Below, in pieces: positions 7,829-15,619 of a stretch of DNA of 56,833 bases. The DNA comes from Polaromonas sp. (GTDB taxonomy: Bacteria; Pseudomonadota; Gammaproteobacteria; Burkholderiales; Burkholderiaceae_C): assembly GCF_030689685.1 (NCBI RefSeq), contig NZ_JAUYEY010000084.1, positions 1-56,833 of the forward strand. Reading direction: 5' to 3'. The notes beneath the pieces were generated by a model, which searched no databases, was not told where the DNA came from, and saw only the letters and a program-made list of their open reading frames with translations. A program made the position numbers and the translations under genes. How positions within the stretch are numbered: position 1 is the stretch's first letter; every line of letters begins with the position of its first letter.

Positions 7829-9022
7829 TTACAACGCCCTGCCCAGTCTTCCCACCCCTTCCTCAATCTTCCCCACATCCGCCGTGGCAAAACTAAGCCT
7901 GAAGGTAGCCATGTCCGGATTCCCCGCATAAAACGGCGCCCCCGGCACAAAGGCCACGCCCTGCGCAATTGCTTTCTTGGCAAACTCGCCAGCGTCTTTG
8001 GTCTTGCCGCCCGCACCCGTGAGCCGGGCCCAGAAAAACAAGCCGCCTTGAGGTTGGGTGAATTCGATGGCGTCACCCAGCTCGCGTTTCAGTGCCGCGC
8101 CCATCGCCAGGGCGCGTTCGCCATAGGCCTTGCGCACATTGGCCAGGGTGGCGGGCATGCGGCCGGCTTTCAGGTACTGCGCGGCGGTCGCCTGGGCAAA
8201 GGTGCTGGTGTGGGCGTCACTGAACTGTTTGCACATGGTGGCCTTGGCTAGCAGCTCGGGGGGGGCGATCATCCAGCCCACGCGCAGGCCGGGGCTTAAC
8301 ACTTTGCTCATGCTGCCGCAGTGCGCGATCAGCTCGCAGCTACCGGGTACGTCCTTCGACAAGCTCAGGATGGACGGTGGGGGAGGCTCACCAAAATAGA
8401 GGTCGCCATACGGGTCGTCCTCGACCACCAGGGTGTTGTACTTGACGGCCAGCGCCAGCACCTTTTTGCGGCGCTCCAGGCTCAGCATGGCGCCGCTGGG
8501 GTTGCCGAAGGTGGGGATCAGGTAGACAAACTTGGGTTTGTGCTCGGCGATCAGCTTTTCGAGCGCGTCGGAGTCGACGCCGTTGGCGTCGATGGGCGCG
8601 CTGACCAGGTCGGCACCGTAGAGGCGGAAGCACTGGATGGTGGCCAGGAAGGTCGGGCCTTCGACGATCACCTTGTCGCCGGGGTCGATCATGGTTTTGC
8701 CGAGCAGGTCCAGCGCCTGCTGGCTGCCGGTGGTGACGATCAGGCCGTCGGGCGCAACGCTGACGCCCTTGGTGCCCATGAAGGCGGCGAGCTGTTCGCG
8801 CAGCGGGTTGTAGCCTTCGGTTGCGCCGTACTGCAGCGCGCCGCCGGCTTCTTCGGTCAGGGCCTTGTTGGCGGCTTCTTTGATGCCGTCGACGTCGAAC
8901 ATGGCGCTGTCCGGAAAGCCGCCGGCAAAACTTATGATGCCGGGCTTGCCCAGCAGCTTGAACAGTTCACGGATGGCAGAGGTTTCGACATTGTTCAGGC
9001 GGTCGGCAAAGGGCAAAGGCAT
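7829..9022 (-). CDS. PLP-dependent aminotransferase (MocR/2-aminoadipate aminotransferase-like)
   Basis: A 397-residue class I/II fold-type I aminotransferase. It starts RELFKLLGKPGIISFAGG; IVTTGSQQALDLLG forms the cofactor phosphate pocket; PTFGNPSG, VVEDDPYGDL and CGSMSKVLSPGLRVGWM carry the PLP-contacting Asn and Asp/Tyr and the Schiff-base Lys. It resembles AAT/LysN-type enzymes acting on 2-aminoadipate or aromatic/branched amino acids. I chose ATG 9022, preceded by AGAAAGAGAGA; the frame stays open upstream to 9211, but that extension overlaps the divergent hydrolase start and looks non-coding. A dispersed repeat-like sequence (8351-8380) lies inside the gene, encoding the ILSLSKDVPG part of a surface loop. 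Substrate is not predictable from sequence. Confidence 0.9.
   Translation of the reverse strand: MPLPFADRLNNVETSAIRELFKLLGKPGIISFAGGFPDSAMFDVDGIKEAANKALTEEAGGALQYGATEGYNPLREQLAAFMGTKGVSVAPDGLIVTTGSQQALDLLGKTMIDPGDKVIVEGPTFLATIQCFRLYGADLVSAPIDANGVDSDALEKLIAEHKPKFVYLIPTFGNPSGAMLSLERRKKVLALAVKYNTLVVEDDPYGDLYFGEPPPPSILSLSKDVPGSCELIAHCGSMSKVLSPGLRVGWMIAPPELLAKATMCKQFSDAHTSTFAQATAAQYLKAGRMPATLANVRKAYGERALAMGAALKRELGDAIEFTQPQGGLFFWARLTGAGGKTKDAGEFAKKAIAQGVAFVPGAPFYAGNPDMATFRLSFATADVGKIEEGVGRLGRAL
8351..8380. repeat. CTTCGACAAGCTCAGGA-type dispersed repeat inside coding sequence
   Basis: The stretch starting CCTTCGACAAGCTCAGGA closely matches a short repeat common in many proteobacterial genomes; a second copy lies at 13060-13085 in a spacer. 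Here it is read in frame within the aminotransferase gene, with no apparent change in protein length. Confidence 0.55.
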
Positions 9023-9167
9023 GGCGGTCTCTCTTTCTGCTGAGCATTGTCGCCAATTTGCGCGCAGCTTTCCTGCGTGGCGGTCGTTCGCGGCAGAATA
9101 CCGGCATGAACACCCTGCCACCGCGCGGGGCGCCGGCCTTGTCATCCACTTCATTTGAGGCGTATCC

Positions 9168-9920
9168 ATGATTGAGCAGCACATAGACATCCCCGGCGCC
9201 GACGGCGCCATGAACAGCTTTGTGGTCTACCCCGAAGAAGGCGGGCCGCACCCGGTGGTGCTGTTTTACATGGACGCACCCGGCAAGCGCGAAGAGCTGC
9301 ACGACATGGCACGGCGCATCGCGGCGGTGGGTTATTACGTGGTGCTGCCCAACCTGTATTACCGGCGCTCACGCGACTTCTGGCTGACCGAGCGCACAGA
9401 GGCGCAAATGGCCATCATGTTTGAACACATGAACTCCCTGAGCAACGCCATGGTGGTGAGCGACACCGAAGCCTTGCTGCGTTTTGTTGATGCCCAGCCG
9501 CAGGCCGATGCCAGCCGCGTGGGCGCTGTGGGCTACTGCATGAGCGGCCCGTTTGTGATGGCGGCTGCGGCTGCCCTGCCCGGCCGAATCAGCAGCATCG
9601 CCAGCATTCACGGCGCCAACCTGGTGACCGAGCGTGACGACTCGCCGCACTTGATGGCGCCCATGATCCGTTGCGAAAGCTACTTTGCCTGCGCCCAGAC
9701 GGACCGTTGGGCGCCGCCCGAAATTGTGCAAACGCTGCAAGAGGCGCTGGTGGCCGGCGGTACGCCGCACCGCATCGAGTGGTACCCCGACACCGAACAC
9801 GGTTTTGTCTTCCCCAGGCGCGAAGGCATTTACCAACAGGCGGCTGCCGAGCGGCACTGGGAGCGGCTATTTGACCTGTTCAGGCGAACGCTGCAGAACA
9901 ACTCCAGGGGTAACGCATGA
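9168..9920 (+). CDS. Dienelactone hydrolase family protein
   Basis: A 250-residue alpha/beta hydrolase of the dienelactone hydrolase type. GAVGYCMSGPFVMAAA is the nucleophile elbow with Cys as nucleophile (about residue 125), as in true dienelactone hydrolases. The late EHGFVFPRR carries the catalytic His, and an Asp is expected in the FACAQTDRWAP segment. The oxyanion-side strand PHPVVLFYMDAPGKREE is also typical. Dienelactone hydrolases open lactone intermediates of chloroaromatic degradation, but most genomic members have unknown substrates. It is divergent from the aminotransferase and overlaps the following SRPBCC gene by four bases, so the two form an operon. Confidence 0.88.
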   Translation: MIEQHIDIPGADGAMNSFVVYPEEGGPHPVVLFYMDAPGKREELHDMARRIAAVGYYVVLPNLYYRRSRDFWLTERTEAQMAIMFEHMNSLSNAMVVSDTEALLRFVDAQPQADASRVGAVGYCMSGPFVMAAAAALPGRISSIASIHGANLVTERDDSPHLMAPMIRCESYFACAQTDRWAPPEIVQTLQEALVAGGTPHRIEWYPDTEHGFVFPRREGIYQQAAAERHWERLFDLFRRTLQNNSRGNA

Positions 9921-10414
9921 ACATTGTGAACGTCCATCAGCGGCGGCTGGAGGCCACACCGGCACAAGTGGCGATGCTGTTTGATTTACTGGGCTCGCCG
10001 GACGACAAGCTGTGGCCAGCCAACTGGCCACGCATGAAGTTCGACCGGCCGCTGGCGCCGGGCGCGGTAGGCGGGCACGGGCCCATCCGTTACGTGGTGA
10101 CGGCCTATACGCCGGGCGAATCCATCCGTTTCCGATTCACCGAGCCCAAGGGATTTAATGGCTGGCACAGTTTCACCGTGCTGGGCGCCACCGAAGAAGA
10201 CTGCGTGCTGGAGCACCGCATTGAAATGGAGACAGAAGGCCGCGCCACCTTGATCTGGGAGCTGGCGATCCGCCACCTGCACAACGCCTGCGTGGAAGAC
10301 GCGCTTGCGCAAGCGCAGCGTGCCGTGGGCAACAAGCCCCGGGTGGTGCCCTGGCCGGCCAAAGTCCGGGTGTTGCGCTGGCTGCTGTCGGTGGGCAGGT
10401 CCAAAGGCCGCTGA
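9917..10414 (+). CDS. SRPBCC-family cavity protein
   Basis: A 165-residue protein of the START/SRPBCC fold: N-terminal VHQRRLEATPAQVAMLFDLL, a middle strand region PGESIRFRFTEPKGFNGWHSFTVL, EHRIEMETEGRATLIWELA, and a C-terminal amphipathic helix. Its ATG overlaps the stop of the dienelactone hydrolase gene (ATGA), so the pair should be co-translated. Ligand and function are unknown; the context suggests handling of the same small molecule as the hydrolase. Confidence 0.8.
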   Translation: MNIVNVHQRRLEATPAQVAMLFDLLGSPDDKLWPANWPRMKFDRPLAPGAVGGHGPIRYVVTAYTPGESIRFRFTEPKGFNGWHSFTVLGATEEDCVLEHRIEMETEGRATLIWELAIRHLHNACVEDALAQAQRAVGNKPRVVPWPAKVRVLRWLLSVGRSKGR

Positions 10415-10640
10415 CAAGTTCTCCTAAGGCCAGCACACCCTGAGTTGGCAACCCCTTCAGTGCCCTGCTGATGCGCGCCTGAACCTTTTTGTCCCTGGCA
10501 GCGCCGAGCTATCGGCGCCCGTGGCGCCCGCGCTGCTACAGCAGCACAGCTTTGTGCACGGCAGTGTGCTGTCTCATTTGGCGGCGTAGAGCTCTCCGAA
10601 CATAAACGAGGTAGTCATTTAACTCCTTATAAATAGTAAT

Positions 10641-10684
10641 TTGACTTAACTACTTTTAAGTAGTAAATTCAGATAACTACTTTT
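10641..10684 (+). promoter_or_regulatory. Promoter and HipB-type operator of hipBA
   Basis: ACTACTTTTAAGTAGT (10649-10664) is a dyad with seven-base arms around a two-base centre; a half-copy ACTACTTTT follows at 10676-10684. The dyad sits between a candidate -35, TTGACT (10641-10646), and a candidate -10, TAAATT (10664-10669), 17 bases apart. This is where a HipB-like repressor would be expected to bind for autoregulation. The stretch is strikingly A/T-rich against its surroundings. Confidence 0.55.
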
Positions 10685-10695
10685 GAGGCGTCTCC

Positions 10696-10950
10696 ATGAA
10701 ATACCCCGTTGACAGCCCACAACAGCTACGCACCATCCTGCGCTCATTGCGGCAAGCGCGAGGCCTGACCCAGACGCAGCTCGGCGAGCGGCTGGGCGTC
10801 ACGCAAAAGCGTATCGCCCGCATAGAGGCTGCACCAGAAGTCACCGCCTTCGACCAGATTTCCCGCATGGTCACTGCCATGGGCTACCGCCTGATGATCG
10901 AAGACCCGTCGGCACACCGCGTAGCCGAGCCGGGGCCTGACACATGGTAA
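10696..10950 (+). CDS. hipB: HipB-like HTH antitoxin
   Basis: An 84-residue Cro/C1-type helix-turn-helix protein: LRSLRQARGLTQTQLGERLGVTQKRIARIEAAP gives the HTH, and the C-terminal MVTAMGYRLMIED strand resembles the HipB dimer sheet. It is expected to bind the dyad upstream and to inhibit the kinase encoded by the overlapping downstream gene (ATG at 10944 precedes the TAA at 10948-10950). Length is normal for the family. Confidence 0.85.
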   Translation: MKYPVDSPQQLRTILRSLRQARGLTQTQLGERLGVTQKRIARIEAAPEVTAFDQISRMVTAMGYRLMIEDPSAHRVAEPGPDTW

Positions 10951-12302
10951 CTTTTCGCCGCCCTCGCACCAACCCGCAAAACAGTGTTCTCGGGGTCTGG
11001 GCCAATGGCGAACATGTGGGCACATGGTCTGTGGTGGATGGAGAGCACCGCTTCACCTATAACGAAAACTGGCCTGTCTCACCTGCCGCGCGGTGGCTGT
11101 CGCTTTCCTTGCCATTCACTCCCGACAACCTGCCCCACCGTGGAGAAGTGGTCCGCAACTTTTTTGACAACCTGTTGCCCGACAGCGATGCCATGCGCCG
11201 GCGGCTGCGTGACAAGTTCACCACCGGCAGCACCAATGCGTTTGATCTGCTGGCAGCGATTGGGCGTGACTGCGTAGGCTCTGTGCAACTGCTCCAGCCT
11301 GGCATGGCACCTGAGGGCTTCGACCGGATTGAGTCCCGTCCACTGAACGAGACCGAGGTGGAGCAGGCTATCAACCACGCCGTCACCGGCGGGCGTGTTG
11401 TGGGTCAGGAATTGACGGATGATTTTCGCATCTCCATCGCCGGCGCGCAGGAGAAAACCGCCCTGCTCTGGCATGACAACCAGTGGCGCAGGCCGGTGGG
11501 TGCGACGCCCACCACCCATATTTTCAAACTACCCTTGGGTCTGGTGGGAAATATGCGCGCTGACATGAGCGCCTCTGTGGAGAACGAGTGGCTATGCGCC
11601 CAGATACTCGCGCAGCTTGGCCTGCCAGTGGCCACCTGCGAAATGGCCCGCTTCGGCCAGCGCAAAGTGCTGGTGGTGGAGCGCTTCGACCGGGCGCTTC
11701 AGCAGCCGCAAGGGCGCGCGCCCTGGATTGCACGCCTCGCTCAAGAAGACTTTTGCCAGGCGCTTGGTGTGGCTGGCGAGCGGAAGTATGAAAACGAAGG
11801 CGGTCCGGGAATCAAGGCCATACTCCGGCAGTTGGATAACAGCAGCCGTGCGAGCGAAGACAAGCTCGCCTTTGTCAGCGCCCAGCTCGCCTTCTGGCTC
11901 ATGGCCGCCACCGATGGCCACGCCAAGAATTTCTCGATTTTTCTGGAGCGCGGCGGTGGCTACCGAATGACGCCGCTGTACGACGTGTTATCGGTCTGGC
12001 CCATCATGGGCACCGGCCCCAACCAGTTGCATCCGCGCCGTGCAAAGCTGGCCATGGCCCTGCGGAGCAAAAACTCGCACTACCATCTGCATGAGATCCG
12101 CACCCGCCACTGGCAACTGCTGGCGCAGCAAAGCGGCGTGCCCGATGCCTTTGACTACATGGTGGCGCTGGTGCTGCAGGTGCCCGACGCGCTAGAGCGG
12201 GTTGCGGCGCAACTGCCGCCCAGATTTCCGCAACGGGTTTTCAAACCGATACGCGCCGGCATGCTGGCGCAGGCTGAACAATTTATTTCAGAGCTTCCAT
12301 GA
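10944..12302 (+). CDS. hipA: HipA-family Ser/Thr kinase toxin
   Basis: A 452-residue HipA. N-terminal subdomain: VLGVWANGEHVGTWSV through LPHRGEVVRNFFDNLLPDS. The phosphate-binding SIAGAQEKTALL lies near residue 163, the lysine-bearing HIFKLPLG near 195, and catalytic ATDGHAKNFSI near 325, followed by PLYDVLS. HipA kinases phosphorylate aminoacyl-tRNA synthetases such as GltX, stalling growth and producing persisters. It overlaps hipB by seven bases and nth by four, so three genes appear to share one transcript. All catalytic motifs are present, so it should be active. The exact kinase target cannot be told from sequence. Confidence 0.9.
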   Translation: MVTFRRPRTNPQNSVLGVWANGEHVGTWSVVDGEHRFTYNENWPVSPAARWLSLSLPFTPDNLPHRGEVVRNFFDNLLPDSDAMRRRLRDKFTTGSTNAFDLLAAIGRDCVGSVQLLQPGMAPEGFDRIESRPLNETEVEQAINHAVTGGRVVGQELTDDFRISIAGAQEKTALLWHDNQWRRPVGATPTTHIFKLPLGLVGNMRADMSASVENEWLCAQILAQLGLPVATCEMARFGQRKVLVVERFDRALQQPQGRAPWIARLAQEDFCQALGVAGERKYENEGGPGIKAILRQLDNSSRASEDKLAFVSAQLAFWLMAATDGHAKNFSIFLERGGGYRMTPLYDVLSVWPIMGTGPNQLHPRRAKLAMALRSKNSHYHLHEIRTRHWQLLAQQSGVPDAFDYMVALVLQVPDALERVAAQLPPRFPQRVFKPIRAGMLAQAEQFISELP

Positions 12303-12940
12303 AAACGGAATCCATCGCCCCCTTCTTCGCCACCCTGAAAGCCGCCAACCCGCTGCCGGTGACAGAGCTTGAATACACCAGCGTGTTCGAGCTGTTAACG
12401 GCCGTTCTGCTGAGCGCGCAGGCCACCGACGTGAGTGTCAACAAGGCCACGCGCAAGCTGTTTCCGGTCGCCAACACGCCGCAAAAGATTCTTGACCTCG
12501 GCATCGAGGGGCTGGAGGCCTATATCAAGACCATCGGCCTGTACCGCAGCAAGGCCAAACACCTGATGGCAACCTGCCGCATGCTGGTGGAGCAGCATGG
12601 CAGCGTGGTGCCGCGCAGCCGCGAGGCGCTGGAAGCCCTGCCCGGCGTGGGCCGCAAGACCGCCAACGTGGTGCTGAACTCCGCATTTGGTGAAGCGACG
12701 ATGGCGGTGGACACACACATCTTCCGCCTCGGCAACCGCACCGGCCTGGCGCCAGGCAAGACGCCGCTGGAAGTCGAGCTCAAGCTGCTCAAGCGCATCC
12801 CGCCCGAGTACATCGTGGACGCGCACCACTGGCTGATCCTGCACGGGCGATATGTGTGCGTGGCGCGCAAGCCCATGTGCTGGCAGTGCGCGGTGGCACC
12901 GTACTGCGACTTCACGCCGAAGACGCCGCTGCCTGCGTAA
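12299..12940 (+). CDS. nth: Endonuclease III
   Basis: A 213-residue DNA glycosylase/AP lyase of base excision repair, removing oxidised pyrimidines. The helix-hairpin-helix LPGVGRKTANVV carries the catalytic Lys (about 120), the downstream AVDTHIFR carries the catalytic Asp (about 138), and the C-terminal cluster C-X6-C-X2-C-X5-C (CVARKPMCWQCAVAPYC) binds the [4Fe-4S] centre. Length equals that of E. coli Nth. Its ATG overlaps the hipA stop codon, an unusual pairing of a housekeeping repair gene with a toxin operon; elsewhere in this group nth often follows rnfB-type genes. Confidence 0.97.
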   Translation: MKTESIAPFFATLKAANPLPVTELEYTSVFELLTAVLLSAQATDVSVNKATRKLFPVANTPQKILDLGIEGLEAYIKTIGLYRSKAKHLMATCRMLVEQHGSVVPRSREALEALPGVGRKTANVVLNSAFGEATMAVDTHIFRLGNRTGLAPGKTPLEVELKLLKRIPPEYIVDAHHWLILHGRYVCVARKPMCWQCAVAPYCDFTPKTPLPA

Positions 12941-12964
12941 GCCCTGACTGCACACCGGCAACGG

Positions 12965-13085
12965 TAGTCCATGCCACATGGATCCCGGACCGAGGCTGGG
13001 ATGACAGATGGGAAACGGCGCCATCGGAGGTTCGAAGGCTGTCTTGGGCTCGGCAGGGACCCTTCGACAGGCTCCGGGCGAACGG
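12965..13085. repeat. Two short dispersed repeats upstream of the ABC gene
   Basis: A CATGGATCCCGG...TGGGATGACAG element (about 12965-13010) resembles the one at 36335-36402, and CCCTTCGACAGGCTCCGGGC (from 13060) matches the repeat at 8351. They extend the open reading frame of the next gene upstream but show no coding character. Confidence 0.6.
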
Positions 13086-13129
13086 TATTCGGATTGCGTG
13101 TCATGCCGTATGAAAGACACAATAGGCCC

Positions 13130-14674
13130 ATGACCCGTCGCCGCCTCGCCCTCACCGCCTGCATCGCCGTGCTGCTGGCCTTTGTCAGCAGCCTGGCCTT
13201 TGCCGCACTGCCTGCCAACGACACCTTGCGCATCGGCTCCAAACGGTTCACCGAGTCTTACATCCTGGCGCAGGTGCTGGCGCAGACGGCTGCGCCGCAC
13301 ACACCCACGCCGCCCTCGGTGCTGCAAGGCCTGGGCAACACCGCCATTGTTTATGCGGCGCTGCGCTCGGCCAGCATTGATGTGTACCCGGAGTACGTGG
13401 GCACCATCAGCCTGGAGATTCTGAAAAGCAAAACACCGATGCCTATGGAGGCGATGAACACCGCGCTGGCGCCGCTGGGCCTGGGCGCCGCGATACCCCT
13501 GGGCTTTAACGACGGTTATGCGCTGGCCATGCGTGAAGACACTGCCCAGCGCCTGGGCATCGCCTCGCTCAGTGATCTGGCGAAGCACCCGACGTTGAAG
13601 CTGGGCTTGTCCAACGAGTTCATAGGCCGGGCCGACGGCTGGAAGGGTCTGGCGCAGCGGTATGGCGCGCCGCAGGTGCCGGTGGCGCTGGACCACGGGC
13701 TGGCCTATGACGCGATTGCGCAAAAGCAGGTGGACGTGATCGACATCTACACCACCGACGCAAAAATTGGCCACCTGGGCCTGCGCGTGCTGAAGGACGA
13801 CAAGGCCTACTTTCCGCGTTACGACGCGGTGCTGCTGTACCGGCTGGATGTGCAGCAGCGCTTTCCCAAAGCCTGGGCGGCGCTGCAAAAGCTGGAGGGC
13901 AGCATCAATGAGACCGCGATGATTGCCATGAACGCGCGGGCCGAACTGCAGGGCGTGGCGTTTGACCAGATCGCGCGTGATCATTTGGCGGCCAAGTCAG
14001 GCGGCACGACCTCTGCAGCAGCAGGCACAGGTACCGATACCGGCCAGCGCGGCTTCTGGGCCAAACTGTTTGGCCCGGATCTGGCGCGGCTGACGCGGCA
14101 ACACTTGACGCTGACCTTCCTCTCAGTGGGTGGTGCGGCGCTGCTGGGCATTCCGCTGGCGGTGTGGGTGTTTCCGCACCCGCGCCTGCGCGCCGTGGTG
14201 CTGGGCGCCACCGGCCTGCTGCAAACCGTGCCTTCGCTGGCGCTGCTGGCGATGTTGATATCACTGTTGGGGCTGATTGGTACCGTACCAGCGCTGATTG
14301 CGTTGATGTTGTACGCCCTGCTGCCCATCATGCGCAACACGGTGACCGGCCTGGGCGAGGTGTCAGCCGGCCTGCGGCTGGCCGGTCAGGCCCTGGGCAT
14401 GACGGCCGCCCAGCGCATGCGAGAGGTAGAGCTGCCGCTGGCGCTGCCCACCATCATTGCGGGTGTGCGCACGGCCACCGCCATTGCGATTGGCACGGCG
14501 ACGATTGCCGCCTTTATTGGTGCGGGTGGTTATGGCGAGCGTATTGTGACCGGCCTGGCGCTGAACGACGGCCAGTTGCTGCTGGCCGGCGCGCTGCCCG
14601 CCACCTTGCTGGCGCTGCTGAGCGAGGCGCTGTTTGAGGGTGTGGAGCATGTGCTGAGACGACAAAAAACCTGA
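13130..14674 (+). CDS. Glycine betaine/osmolyte-type ABC transporter, fused binding protein-permease
   Basis: A 514-residue protein with two fused modules. After a signal peptide (MTRRRLALTACIAVLLAF...AFA), residues about 27-290 form an OpuAC/ProX-like substrate-binding domain: LRIGSKRFTESYILAQVLAQ, YPEYVGTISLEIL, ALDHGLAYDAIAQKQVDVIDIYTTDAKI. From about 325 a permease domain follows with several membrane helices and the coupling loop LRLAGQALGMTAAQRMREVELPLALP. Such fusions take up glycine betaine, choline or related quaternary amines. No ATPase gene is adjacent, so it must borrow one or be incomplete. ATG 13130 is chosen because it directly precedes the signal peptide; ATG 13103 is an alternative. 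The open frame further upstream is repeat sequence. Confidence 0.88.
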   Translation: MTRRRLALTACIAVLLAFVSSLAFAALPANDTLRIGSKRFTESYILAQVLAQTAAPHTPTPPSVLQGLGNTAIVYAALRSASIDVYPEYVGTISLEILKSKTPMPMEAMNTALAPLGLGAAIPLGFNDGYALAMREDTAQRLGIASLSDLAKHPTLKLGLSNEFIGRADGWKGLAQRYGAPQVPVALDHGLAYDAIAQKQVDVIDIYTTDAKIGHLGLRVLKDDKAYFPRYDAVLLYRLDVQQRFPKAWAALQKLEGSINETAMIAMNARAELQGVAFDQIARDHLAAKSGGTTSAAAGTGTDTGQRGFWAKLFGPDLARLTRQHLTLTFLSVGGAALLGIPLAVWVFPHPRLRAVVLGATGLLQTVPSLALLAMLISLLGLIGTVPALIALMLYALLPIMRNTVTGLGEVSAGLRLAGQALGMTAAQRMREVELPLALPTIIAGVRTATAIAIGTATIAAFIGAGGYGERIVTGLALNDGQLLLAGALPATLLALLSEALFEGVEHVLRRQKT

Positions 14675-14721
14675 GCTACGGCTTTTTTACGGTAACTACT
14701 CAGCACCGGACTACGCTCTTT

Positions 14722-14836
14722 CCCCCTCGCCCTCTGGGAGAGGGTTGGGGTGAGGGTCAGCGAGCCAGAACAGGCGATTGGTCTAAGATCCGACCGCGAG
14801 CCCTCACCCCTGCCCTCTCCCAGAGGGAGAGGGAGT
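14722..14836. repeat. Long imperfect inverted repeat (two oppositely oriented repeat copies)
   Basis: The left arm 14724-14756 (CCCTCGCCCTCTGGGAGAGG then TTGGGGTGAGGG) and the right arm 14800-14832 (CCCTCACCCCTGCCCTCTCC then CAGAGGGAGAGGG) are about 30/33 complementary, separated by some 43 bases. RNA from either strand could form a very stable hairpin. Related copies lie in the tandem repeat at the right end of the window. Confidence 0.75.
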
Positions 14837-14877
14837 AAAACCCGGTCAGAGCACCTCAGTAGTTACTTTTTGCGAAG

Positions 14878-14935
14878 CAAAAAGGCCTCCAGCCCTTATT
14901 TACAGGGCGTAGTCAGCTATCAAATCAGGAGCAAC
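14878..14935 (+). repeat. Dispersed bipartite repeat copy
   Basis: GCCTCCAGCCCTTATTTACA then GGGCGTAGTCAGCTATCAAAT: a complete example with the CCAGCCC...GGGC hairpin half followed by the AGCTAT half. Confidence 0.75.
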
Positions 14936-15000
14936 TAAATACCCACTTGAGCCCGACTGGCCGTTAGCGCCGCCGGCCAAAACTGGGCTACGCTCACGAC

Positions 15001-15615
15001 ATGAACCCGCCTGCACCGCTGCACTTTTACTTCGATTTCATCTCGCCATTTGGCTACTTTGCATCCCTGAGGATTGAAGCCCTGGCTGCGCGCCATGGGC
15101 GCAGCGTCGAATGGCATGCCATGCTGCTGGGCGTGTCGGTGCTCAAGGTCATGGGGCTCAAGTCGCTGCTGGCCACGCCGCTCAAGGGCGACTACATCCG
15201 GCGCGATGCCAAACGCTACATGCGGCGCCACCAGCTTCAGCTCAAGCGCGGCCTGGACGATCCGGTGATGGACCCACGCGCTGCCGGCCGCGCCTTCCAC
15301 TGGGTCAAGCAGAACCGCCCTGAGCTGGCTGCGCCGCTGGCGCATGCGATCTACCACGCCTACTGGGTGGAGGGCCGTGATTTGTCCACCGCCGAATCCC
15401 TGGCCGCGATGGCCCTGCCCGACGGCATGGACGGCAACTGGCTGGCTGCCGGCATCCAAAGCGAAGAAGCCGGGCCGCTGCTACGCCATGCGGTGGATGC
15501 GTCGCTGAAGGCCGGCATTTTTGGCTCTCCCACGGTGGTGATAAACGGCGAGCCCTTCTGGGGCGTGCAAACCCTGGAGCTCGCAGAAGAGTGGCTGGCC
15601 TGCGGCGGGTGGTGA
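15001..15615 (+). CDS. 2-hydroxychromene-2-carboxylate isomerase-like (DsbA family, kappa GST)
   Basis: A 204-residue thioredoxin-fold protein of the DsbA/kappa-GST group. FYFDFISPFGYFASLRIEAL at the N-terminus has Ser in place of the redox cysteines, the LPTPLKGDYIRRDAKR-like stretch and C-terminal GIFGSPTVVINGEPFWG are hallmarks of NahD-type isomerases that use glutathione to isomerise 2-hydroxychromene-2-carboxylate in naphthalene breakdown. Most genomic relatives act on unknown substrates. It sits beside, and convergent with, the aromatic acid cluster, which suggests but does not prove an aromatic substrate. Confidence 0.88.
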   Translation: MNPPAPLHFYFDFISPFGYFASLRIEALAARHGRSVEWHAMLLGVSVLKVMGLKSLLATPLKGDYIRRDAKRYMRRHQLQLKRGLDDPVMDPRAAGRAFHWVKQNRPELAAPLAHAIYHAYWVEGRDLSTAESLAAMALPDGMDGNWLAAGIQSEEAGPLLRHAVDASLKAGIFGSPTVVINGEPFWGVQTLELAEEWLACGGW

Positions 15616-15619
15616 GCAG

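Larger units (their letters stand above)
14675..15000. other. Repeat-filled spacer, no gene seen
   Basis: This 326-base spacer contains an inverted pair of CCCTCNCCC-type repeats (14722-14757 and 14800-14836) and a copy of the bipartite dispersed repeat (14878-14935). No coding sequence is supported. The promoter of the following isomerase gene must lie in its last part. Confidence 0.7.

Noticed and set aside
9023..9211. N-terminal extension of the aminotransferase
   Set aside because: It overlaps the divergent hydrolase start, has no family similarity, and ATG 9022 has a good ribosome binding site.
12395..13984. 529-codon open frame on the minus strand across nth and the ABC gene
   Set aside because: It runs antisense to nth and the binding-protein module, both with clear motifs; composition is His/Gln/Arg-rich as expected for a shadow frame of G+C-rich DNA.
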